The position numbers and the translations under genes are program-made. Shown here piece after piece: positions 1 through 8,556 of a DNA stretch of 64,000 nt. The DNA is taken from contig NC_135243.1 in the NCBI RefSeq assembly GCF_947623445.1, positions 14,634,501-14,698,500 of the forward strand, in the 5' to 3' direction. Position 1 is the first letter of the stretch, and every line of letters starts with the position of its first letter. This DNA is from Clavelina lepadiformis (Eukaryota > Chordata > Ascidiacea > Aplousobranchia > Clavelinidae). The notes under the pieces are model-generated. The model was not told the DNA's origin. It did no database searches and was given only the letters and a program-made list of their open reading frames with translations.

Positions 1-116
1 AGACGATTTCAAATGAAAGAAAATGGCCTTTTCCAATTCTAATTCGTTTGCATAGGAAATTCAAAAAAGCAAATAGTTGCAATAAAATTTATTGAAAGAT
101 ACAGCATGACTAAAAT
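1..116 (-). other. 5S intergenic spacer with the first 4 nt of a minus-strand 5S gene
   Basis: Read on the minus strand, bases 4 to 1 are the first four nucleotides (GTCT) of a 5S gene continuing beyond the left edge. Bases 5-116 are its upstream spacer, with the same ordered landmarks as plus-strand spacers: GTCATGCTGTAT just after the preceding gene, GAATTTCCTATGC in the middle and TTCATTTGAAATC just before the next gene. It has several private substitutions, as expected at an array edge. Confidence 0.85.
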
Positions 117-224
117 GCTTACACCACCCGGTATTACCAGGCAATCACCCATCCCAGTACTAACCGAACCCGAGGTTGCTTAACTTCCGAGATCGGGTCT
201 ACTCAACCTGGTATGGTCGTAGGT
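117..224 (-). rRNA. 5S rRNA gene copy, minus strand, 108-nt variant
   Basis: The reverse complement is a 5S gene from ACCTACGACC to GTGTAAGC. It is 108 nt rather than 118 because one of the two tandem 10-nt motifs (GATCTCGTTC) in helix III is missing, the same deletion as in 36 plus-strand copies. The A box region (GAAGTTAAGCAACC) is intact. The C-box region reads GATGGGTGATTGCC instead of GATGGGTGACCGCC, and helix I lies in GGTGGTGTAAGC. With the helix III deletion and private changes it is more likely a pseudogene-like copy than a source of normal 5S rRNA. It shows that the array left of the 403-851 insert points the opposite way from the rest of the window. Confidence 0.88.
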
Positions 225-335
225 GTTTTCAAATGAAAGAAAATGGCTTTTTTACTTATAATTCGATTGCATAGGAAATTCAAAATCACAAAAAGTTGCT
301 TTTCATTTAATTGAAATATACAGCATGACTAAATT
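225..335 (-). other. 5S intergenic spacer, minus-strand array
   Basis: A 111-bp spacer, the standard length. On the minus strand it starts with AATTTAGTCATGCTG after the truncated 5S copy, so the usual T4 terminator is reduced to T3, and ends with TTCATTTGAAAAC. It is clearly diverged from the first plus-strand spacer (919-1029), so the two sides of the inversion point are not a fresh perfect palindrome. Confidence 0.85.
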
Positions 336-402
336 GCTTACAACACCCGGTATTCCCAGGCGGTCACCCATCCAAGTACTAACAAAGCCCGAGGTTGCTT
401 AA
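336..402 (-). pseudogene. 5' truncated 5S rRNA gene, minus strand
   Basis: The reverse complement matches nucleotides 52-118 of the 5S gene, beginning at TTAAGCAACC and ending TTGTAAGC. The first 51 nt, including helix III and the start of the A box, are absent. Similarity stops exactly at the TTAA at 399-402, and the unique sequence starts at 403. The C box (GATGGGTGACCGCC) is intact. The IE region has changed to GGGCTTTGTTAG. It is broken at the same nucleotide as the plus-strand copy at 852-918. Without its 5' half it cannot give a 5S rRNA. Confidence 0.9.
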
Positions 403-855
403 GGGTCTGTAGGTCCATCTGAAACCCTATCTAAAACAATGCAAAGTACAATTTTTCAATTTGAATTTGCTTCTAAACAAGCCCGGTCACCTTGCTGAGT
501 TTTTGTATCCGCCGAGATGTAGGTCAAAAAGACTTAATGCGGTATTTTGAGAAAATTCTCGTATCTGGAATTCTCGCACCAAATGCTTCAACTTTTTAAC
601 AACTTTTTTCCTTACATTTCTCCAAAAAATCAGCCAAGAAGCCTTAACTTTAAACCAACACAAAACTTTAACCTTAGCCTGAACCTACACTCCGCACCCG
701 CCATAACAACAGCAAACCTCCACAGATTAAGGTCACATGCGCACTGGACCGGAACCATTGATACTTTTTCTATAGTGACGTCTTAGATGCGACCTTCGTA
801 ACAATCGCCGGGTTGCCGTTTTAAAACTACTGAAAATCGTACTACACCCCCTTAA
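399..855. repeat. TTAA duplicated at both ends of the unique insert
   Basis: TTAA lies at 399-402 and again at 852-855, each forming the broken edge of a truncated 5S gene (gene nucleotides 52-55). TTAA is its own reverse complement, so it reads as a 4-bp target duplication even though the flanking 5S halves are in inverted orientation. The six-base context CTTAAG is present at both junctions. A TTAA duplication is the classic footprint of piggyBac-type transposition; assigning it to that family here is inference. Confidence 0.6.
403..851. mobile_element. Candidate non-autonomous TTAA-bounded DNA element inside 5S genes
   Basis: This 449-bp stretch is the only sequence in the window unrelated to the 5S unit. 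It starts GGGTCTGTAGGTCCAT at 403 and ends with the complement of GGGGGTGTAGTACGAT at 851. These ends match at 12 of the first 18 positions, which looks like a degraded terminal inverted repeat next to TTAA. The octamer TGTAGGTC near the left end recurs at about 519. The middle (about 600-720) is C/T-poor on one strand and rich in CTTAA and AACC words. I see no transposase motif. The one open frame (547-786) starts at TTG, has biased composition and no recognisable domain, and is treated as spurious. Known piggyBac ends usually begin CCC rather than GGG, so the family is open. Alternatives are a non-repeat spacer joining two arrays, or an assembly joint. Confidence 0.45.
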
Positions 856-918
856 GCAACCTCGGGCCCTGTTAGTACTTGGATGGGTAACCGCCTGGGA
901 ATACCGGGTGTTGTAAGC
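852..918 (+). pseudogene. 5' truncated 5S rRNA gene, plus strand
   Basis: It contains 5S nucleotides 52-118, from TTAAGCAACC to TTGTAAGC, directly after the unique insert. It lacks the 5' 51 nt and has a private change in the C box (GGGTAACC for GGGTGACC). Its T4 terminator (920-923) is intact. It mirrors the minus-strand fragment at 336-402 and is the first member of the plus-strand array. Confidence 0.9.
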
Positions 919-1029
919 ATTTTAGTCATGCTGTATACTTCAAATGAATTTATAACATCTGTTTACTTTTTTGAATTTCCTATGCAATCGAATTAGAATT
1001 GGAAAGACCATTTTCTTTCATTTGAAATC
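919..1029 (+). other. Representative 5S intergenic spacer (first plus-strand spacer)
   Basis: The 111-bp spacer lies between gene ends and starts throughout the array. Its landmarks in order are T4, GTCATGCTGTAT, a variable A/T stretch, a T6 run inside TTTACTTTTTTGAATTT, CTATGCAATCGAATTAGAATT, and a block TTTCATTTGAAATC ending at base -1 of the gene. At least six spacer types recur, separated mainly by the variable stretch (for example TTTATAGCAACTATTTGC, TGTCTAGCAACTGTTTGC, TTTATAACATCTGTTTAC, TTTTTTGGAAACTATTTGC) and by GAATTCATAAAG versus GAATTGGAAAGACC. No open gene or second RNA gene is visible in any spacer. Confidence 0.85.
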
Positions 1030-1079
1030 GTCTAGGACCATACCAGGTTGAGTAGACCCGATCTCGTTCGATCTCGGAG

Positions 1080-4000
1080 GTTAAGAAACCTCGGGCCCGG
1101 TTAGTACTTGGATGGGTGACCGCCTGGGAATAACGGGTGTTGTGAACATTTTAGTCATGCTGTATATTTCAATCAAATTTATAGCAACTATTTGCTTTTT
1201 TGAATTTCCTATGCAATCGAATTAGAATTCATAAAGCCATTTTCTTTCTTTTGAAATCGCCTACGAGCATACCAGGTTGAGTAGACCCCATCTCGTTCGA
1301 TCTCGGAAGTTAAGCAACCTCGGGCCCGGTTAGTACTTGGATGGGTGACCGCCTGGGAATACCGGGTGCTGTAAGCATTTTTGTCATGCTATATATTTCA
1401 ATTAAATTTTTAGCAACTATTTGCTTTTTTGAATTTCCTATGCAATCGAATTAGAATTGAAAATGCCATTTTATTTCTTTGGAAATCGCCTACGACCATG
1501 CCAGGTTGAGCAGACCTGATCTCGTTTAATCTCGGAAGTTAAGCAACCTCGGGCCCGGTTAGTACTTGGATGGTTGACCGCCTGGTAATACCGGGTGTTG
1601 TAAGCATTTTAGTCATGCTGTATATTTCAATTAATTTTATACCAACTGTTTGCGTTTTTGTATTTCTTATGCAATCGAATTATAATTGAAAATGCCATTT
1701 TCTTTCATTTGAAATCACCTACGACCATACCGGGTTGAGTAGACCCGATCTCGTTCGATCTCGGAAGTTAAGCAACCTCGGGCCCGGTTAGTACTTGGAA
1801 GGGTGACCGCCTGAGAATAACGGGTGTTGTAAGCATTTTAGTCATGCTGTATATTTCAATCAAATTTATAGCAACTATTTGCTTTTTTGAATTTCCTATG
1901 CAATCGAATTAGAATTGGAAAGACCATTTTCTTTCATTTGAAATCGCCTACGACCATACCAGGTTGAGTAGACCCGATCTCGTTCGATCTCGGAAGTTAA
2001 GCAACCTCGGGCCCTGTTAGTACTTGGATGGTTGACCGGGGAATACCGGGAATACCGGGTGTTGTAAGCATTTTAGTCATGCTGTATAATTCAATCAAAT
2101 GTCTAGCAACTGTTTGCGTTTTTTAATTTCCTATGCAATTCAATTCTAATTGAAAATGCCCTTTTCTTTTTTTTGAAATCGCCTACGACCATACCAGGTT
2201 GAGTAAACCCGATCTCGGAAGTTAAGCAACCTCGGGCCCTGTTAGTACTTGGATGGGTGACCGCCTGGGAATACCGGGTGTTGTAAGCATTTTAGTCATG
2301 CTGTATATTTCAATTCAATTTTTAGCAACTATTTGCTTTTTTGAATTTGCTATGCAATCGAATTAGAATTCATAAAGCTCTTTTTATTCTTTTGAAATCG
2401 CCTACGACCATACCAAGTTGAGTAGACCCGATCTCGTTCGATCTCGGAAGTTAAGTAACCTCGGGCGCTGTTAGTACTTGGATGGTTGACCGCCTGGGAA
2501 TACCGGGTGTTGTAAGCATTTTAGTCATGATGTATATTTCAATTATTTTTATAGCAACTGTTTGCGTTTTTGTATTTCTTATGCAATCGAATTATAATTG
2601 AAAATGCCATTTTCTTTCTTTTGAAATTGCCTTCGACCATACCGGGTTGAGTAGACCCGATCTCGTTCGATCTCGGAAGTTAAGCAACCTCGGGCCTTGT
2701 TAGTACTTGGATGGGTGACCGCTTGGGAATAACGGGTGTTGTAAGCATTTTAGTCATGCTGTATATTTCAATCAAATTTATAGCAACTATTTGCTTTTTT
2801 GAATTTCCTATGCAATCGAATTAGAATTGGAAAGACCATTTTCTTTCATTTGAAATCGCCTACGACCATACCAGGTTGAGTAAACCCGATCTCGTTCGAT
2901 CTCGGAAGTTAAGCAACCTCGGGCCCTGTTAGTACTTGGATGGGTGACCGCTTGGGAATACCGTGTGTTGTAAGCATTTTAGTCATGCTGTATACTTCAA
3001 TTATTTTTATAACATCTGTTTACTTTTTTGAATTTTCTATGCAATCGAATTAGAATTGAAAATGCCATTTTTTTTCATTTGAGATCACCTACGACCATAC
3101 CAGGTTGAGTAGACCCGATCTCGTTCGATCTCGGAAGTTAAGCAACCTCGGGCCCGGTTAGTACTTGGATGGGTGATCGCCTGGGAACAACGGGTGTTGT
3201 AAGCATTTTAGTCATGCTGTATATTTCAATAAAATTTATAGCAACTATTTGCTTTTTTGAAATTCCTATGCAATCGAATTAGAATTGGAAAGACCATTTT
3301 CTTTCATTTGAAATCGTCTACGACCATACCAGGTTGAGTAGACCTGATCTCGTTCGATCTCGGAAGTTAAGCAACCTCGGGCCCGGTTAATACTTGGATG
3401 GTTGGCCGCCTGGGAAGAACGGGTGTTGTAAGCATTTTAGTCATGCTGTATATTTCAATCAAATTTATAGCAACTATTTGCTTTTTTGTATTTCCTATGC
3501 AATCGAATTAGAATTGGAAAGGCCATTTTCTTTCATTTGAAATCGCCTACGACCATACCAGGTTGAGTAGACCCGATCTCGTTCGATCTCGGAAGTTAAG
3601 CAACCTCGGGCCCTGTTAGTACTTGGATGGTTGACCGCCTGGGAATACCGGGTGTTGTAAGCATTTTATTCATGCTGTATACTTCAATTGAATTTATAAC
3701 ATCTGTTTACTTTTTTGAATTTCCTATGCAATCGAATTAGAATTGGAAAGACCATTTTCTTTCATTTGAAATCGTCTAGGACCATACCAGGTTGAGTAGA
3801 CCCGATCTCGTTTGAACTCGGAAGTTAAGCAACCTCGGGCCCGGTTAGTTCTTGGATGGGTGACTGCCTGGGAATAACGGGTGTTTTAAGCATTTTAGTC
3901 ATGCTGTATATTTCAATTAAATTTATAGCAACTATTTGCTTTTTTGAATTTCCTATGCAATCGAATTAGAATTGGAAAGACCATTTTCTTTCATTTGAAA

Positions 4001-4728
4001 TCGCCTACGACCATACCAGGTTGAGTAGACCCGATCTCGTTCGATCTCGGAAGTTAAGAAACCTCGGGCCCTGTTAGTATTTGGATGGTTGACCGCCTGG
4101 GAATACCGGGTGTTGTAAGCATTTTAGTCATGCTGTATAATTCAATCAAATGTCTAGCAACTGTTTGCGTTTTTTAATTTCCTATGCAATCCAATTCCAA
4201 TTGAAAATGCCCTTTTCTCTTTTTTGAAATCGCCTACGACCATACCAGGTTGAGTAAACCCAATCTCGGAAGTTAAGCAACCTCGGGCCCGGTTAGTACT
4301 TGGATGGGTGACCGCCTGGGAATACCGGGTGTTGTAAGCATTTTAGTCATGCTGTATATTTCAATTCAATTTTTAGCAACTATTTGCTTTTTTGAATTTC
4401 CTATGGAATCGATTTAGAATTGAAAATGCCATTTTATTTCTTTTGAAATCGCCTACGACCATACCAGGTTGAGCAGACCTGATCTCGTTCGATCTCGGAA
4501 GTTAAGTAACCTCGGGCCCTGTTAGTACTTGGATGGTTGACCGCCTGGGAATACCGGGTGTTGTAAGCTTTTAGTCATGATGTATATTTCAATTATTTTT
4601 ATAGCAACTGTTTGCGTTTTTGCATTTCTTATGCAATCGAATTATAATTGAAAATGCCATTTTCTTTCTTTTGAAATTGCCTTCGACCATACCGGGTTGA
4701 GTAGACACGATCTCGTTCGATCTCGGAA
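1080..4728 (+). repeat. 3,649-bp tandem duplication, copy 1 (16 units)
   Basis: Matched private markers prove the copy: GTTGTGAAC at 1140 and 4789, the double AATACCGGG at 2041 and 5690, and GTAAGCTTTTAG at 4563 and 8212, all 3,649 bp apart. The left junction falls inside gene 1030 and the internal junction inside gene 4679, between gene nucleotides 50 and 57 (GTTAAG). Only scattered substitutions separate the copies. Confidence 0.9.
1946..2069 (+). rRNA. 5S rRNA gene variant, 124 nt, altered helix V/IV region
   Basis: After GATGGTTGACC the normal GCCTGGGAATACCGGGTG is replaced by a stretch in which AATACCGGG occurs twice in tandem and the GCCT of the C box is lost. The net gain is 6 nt. The C box, a TFIIIA contact region, is therefore broken. 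The same variant recurs at 5595-5718 because of the 3,649-bp duplication. It is probably non-functional. Confidence 0.85.
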
Positions 4729-7700
4729 GTTAAGAAACCTCGGGCCCGGTTAGTACTTGGATGGGTGACCGCCTGGGAATAACGGGTGTTGTGAACATTT
4801 TAGTCATGCTGTATATTTCAATCAAATTTATAGCAACTATTTGCTTTTTTGAATTTCCTATGCAATCGAATTAGAATTCATAAAGCCATTTTCTTTCTTT
4901 TGAAATCGCCTACGAGCATACCAGGTTGAGTAGACCCCATCTCGTTCGATCTCGGAAGTTAAGCAACCTCGGGCCCGGTTAGTACTTGGATGGGTGACCG
5001 CCTGGGAATACCGGGTGCTGTAAGCATTTTAGTCATGCTATATATTTCAATTAAATTTTTAGCAACTATTTGCTTTTTTGAATTTCCTATGCAATCGAAT
5101 TAGAATTGAAAATGCCATTTTCTTTCTTTGGAAATCGCCTACGACCATGCCAGGTTGAGCAGACCTGATCTCGTTCAATCTCGGAAGTTAAGCAACCTCG
5201 GGCCCGGTTAGTACTTGGATGGTTGACCGCCTGGTAATACCGGGTGTTGTAAGCATTTTAGTCATGCTGTATATTTCAATTAATTTTATACCAACTGTTT
5301 GCGTTTTTGTATTTCTTATGCAATCGAATTATAATTGAAAATGCCATTTTCTTTCATTTGAAATCACCTACGACCATACCGGGTTGAGTAGACCCGATCT
5401 CGTTCGATCTCGGAAGTTAAGCAACCTCGGGCCCGGTTAGTACTTGGAAGGGTGACCGCCTGAGAATAACGGGTGTTGTAAGCATTTTAGTCATGCTGTA
5501 TATTTCAATCAAATTTATAGCAACTATTTGCTTTTTTGAATTTCCTATGCAATCGAATTAGAATTGGAAAGACCATTTTCTTTCATTTGAAATCGCCTAC
5601 GACCATACCAGGTTGAGTAGACCCGATCTCGTTCGATCTCGGAAGTTAAGCAACCTCGGGCCCTGTTAGTACTTGGATGGTTGACCGGGGAATACCGGGA
5701 ATACCGGGTGTTGTAAGCATTTTAGTCATGCTGTATAATTCAATCAAATGTCTAGCAACTGTTTGCGTTTTTTAATTTCCTATGCAATCCAATTCTAATT
5801 GAAAATGCCCTTTTCTTTTTTTTGAAATCGCCTACGACCATACCAGGTTGAGTAAACCCGATCTCGGAAGTTAAGCAACCTCGGGCCCTGTTAGTACTTG
5901 GATGGGTGACCGCCTGGGAATACCGGGTGTTGTAAGCATTTTAGTCATGCTGTATATTTCAATTCAATTTTTAGCAACTATTTGCTTTTTTGAATTTCCT
6001 ATGCAATCGAATTAGAATTCATAAAGCTCTTTTTATTCTTTTGAAATCGCCTACGACCATACCAAGTTGAGTAGACCCGATCTCGTTCGATCTCGGAAGT
6101 TAAGTAACCTCGGGCGCTGTTAGTACTTGGATGGTTGACCGCCTGGGAATACCGGGTGTTGTAAGCATTTTAGTCATGATGTATATTTCAATTATTTTTA
6201 TAGCAACTGTTTGCGTTTTTGTATTTCTTATGCAATCGAATTATAATTGAAAATGCCATTTTCTTTCTTTTGAAATTGCCTTCGACCATACCGGGTTGAG
6301 TAGACCCGATCTCGTTCGATCTCGGAAGTTAAGCAACCTCGGGCCCTGTTAGTACTTGGATGGGTGACCGCTTGGGAATAACGGGTGTTGTAAGCATTTT
6401 AGTCATGCTGTATATTTCAATCAAATTTATAGCAACTATTTGCTTTTTTGAATTTCCTATGCAATCGAATTAGAATTGGAAAGACCATTTTCTTTCATTT
6501 GAAATCGCCTACGACCATACCAGGTTGAGTAAACCCGATCTCGTTCGATCTCGGAAGTTAAGCAACCTCGGGCCCTGTTAGTACTTGGATGGGTGACCGC
6601 TTGGGAATACCGTGTGTTGTAAGCATTTTAGTCATGCTGTATACTTCAATTATTTTTATAACATCTGTTTACTTTTTTGAATTTTCTATGCAATCGAATT
6701 AGAATTGAAAATGCCATTTTTTTTCATTTGAGATCACCTACGACCATACCAGGTTGAGTAGACCCGATCTCGTTCGATCTCGGAAGTTAAGCAACCTCGG
6801 GCCCGGTTAGTACTTGGATGGGTGATCGCCTGGGAACAACGGGTGTTGTAAGCATTTTAGTCATGCTGTATATTTCAATAAAATTTATAGCAACTATTTG
6901 CTTTTTTGAAATTCCTATGCAATCGAATTAGAATTGGAAAGACCATTTTCTTTCATTTGAAATCGTCTACGACCATACCAGGTTGAGTAGACCTGATCTC
7001 GTTCGATCTCGGAAGTTAAGCAACCTCGGGCCCGGTTAATACTTGGATGGTTGGCCGCCTGGGAAGAACGGGTGTTGTAAGCATTTTAGTCATGCTGTAT
7101 ATTTCAATCAAATTTATAGCAACTATTTGCTTTTTTGTATTTCCTATGCAATCGAATTAGAATTGGAAAGGCCATTTTCTTTCATTTGAAATCGCCTACG
7201 ACCATACCAGGTTGAGTAGACCCGATCTCGTTCGATCTCGGAAGTTAAGCAACCTCGGGCCCTGTTAGTACTTGGATGGTTGACCGCCTGGGAAGAACGG
7301 GTGTTGTAAGCATTTTATTCATGCTGTATACTTCAATTGAATTTATAACATCTGTTTACTTTTTTGAATTTCCTATGCAATCGAATTAGAATTGGAAAGA
7401 CCTTTTTCTTTCATTTGAAATCGTCTAGGACCATACCAGGTTGAGTAGACCCGATCTCGTTTGAACTCGGAAGTTAAGCAACCTCGGGCCCGGTTAGTAC
7501 TTGGATGGGTGACTGCCTGGGAATAACGGGTGTTTTAAACATTTTAGTCATGCTGTATATTTCAATTAAATTTATAGCAACTATTTGCTTTTTTGAATTT
7601 CCTATGCAATCGAATTAGAATTGGAAAGACCATTTTCTTTCATTTGAAATCGCCTACGACCATACCAGGTTGAGTAGACCCGATCTCGTTCGATCTCGGA

Positions 7701-8377
7701 AGTTAAGAAACCTCGGGCCCTGTTAGTATTTGGATGGTTGACCGCCTGGGAATACCGGGTGTTGTAAGCATTTTAGTCATGCTGTATAATTCAATCAAAT
7801 GTCTAGCAACTGTTTGCGTTTTTTAAATTCCTATGCAATCCAATTCCAATTGAAAATGCCCTTTTCTCTTTTTTGAAATCGCCTACGACCATACCAGGTT
7901 GAGTAAACCCAATCTCGGAAGTTAAGCAACCTCGGGCCTTGTTAGTACTTGGATGGGTGACCGCCTGGGAATACCGGGTGTTGTAAGCATTTTAGTCATG
8001 CTGTATATTTCAATTCAATTTTTAGCAACTATTTGCTTTTTTGAATTTCCTATGGAATCGATTTAGAATTGAAAATGCCATTTTATTTCTTTTGAAATCG
8101 CCTACGACCATACCAGGTTGAGCAGACCTGATCTCGTTCGATCTCGGAAGTTAAGTAACCTCGGGCCCTGTTAGTACTTGGATGGTTGACCGCCTGGGAA
8201 TACCGGGTGTTGTAAGCTTTTAGTCATGATGTATATTTCAATTATTTTTATAGCAACTGTTTGCGTTTTTGTATTTCTTATGCAATCGAATTATAATTGA
8301 AAATGCCATTTTCTTTCTTTTGAAATTGCCTTCGACCATACCGGGTTGAGTAGACACGATCTCGTTCGATCTCGGAA
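4729..8377 (+). repeat. 3,649-bp tandem duplication, copy 2 (16 units)
   Basis: Second copy of 1080-4728. It ends inside gene 8328, where the sequence switches from TTAAGAAACC (start of a copy) to TTAAGCAAACTC (old flank). Confidence 0.9.
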
Positions 8378-8445
8378 GTTAAGCAAACTCGGGCCCTGTT
8401 AGTACTTGGATGGGTGACCGCTTGGGAATACCGTGTGTTGTAAGC
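4908..8445 (+). rRNA. 5S rRNA gene array, 16 copies
   Basis: First bases: 4908, 5137, 5366, 5595, 5830, 6049, 6278, 6507, 6736, 6965, 7194, 7423, 7652, 7881, 8100, 8328. Each is 3,649 bp downstream of its counterpart in 1259-4679. Copies 5830 and 7881 are 108-nt deletion variants and 5595 is the 124-nt variant. Gene 6507 reads CCGTGTG in place of CCGGGTG at its 3' end. Gene 8328 is a hybrid at the duplication junction. Confidence 0.95.
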
Positions 8446-8556
8446 ATTTTATTCATGCTGTATACTTCAATTATTTTTAGAACATCTGTTTACTTTTTTG
8501 AATTTCCTATGCAATCGAATTAGAATTGAAAATGCCATTTTTTTTCATTTGAGATC

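Larger units (their letters stand above)
1030..4796 (+). rRNA. 5S rRNA gene array, 17 copies
   Basis: First bases of the genes: 1030, 1259, 1488, 1717, 1946, 2181, 2400, 2629, 2858, 3087, 3316, 3545, 3774, 4003, 4232, 4451, 4679. Each runs 118 nt unless noted. Copies 2181 and 4232 are 108 nt (helix III deletion); copy 1946 is 124 nt. Genes 1030 and 3774 start GTCTAGGACC instead of GCCTACGACC. The spacer after 4451 lacks the A before the T run (GCTTTTAG). From gene 1030 nucleotide 51 onward this block is the first copy of the 3,649-bp duplication. 5S rRNA is a large-subunit ribosomal RNA made by RNA polymerase III from an internal promoter; identity is secure, activity of each copy is not known. 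Confidence 0.95.

Noticed and set aside
600-720. Telomere-like CCTTAA/AACCTTAG words in the insert
   Set aside because: The words are irregular and few, with no true tandem hexamer array.
547-786. 79-residue open frame in the unique insert
   Set aside because: It begins with TTG, not ATG, has a composition typical of translated noncoding A/C-rich DNA and no recognisable domain. In a eukaryotic sequence this gives no support for a gene.
919-1029. Possible second small RNA gene (tRNA, U6 or spliced leader) in the spacers, as found in some 5S arrays
   Set aside because: The spacer is only about 111 bp and A/T-rich, with no tRNA A/B boxes, no U6-like core and no splice-leader donor that I can recognise.
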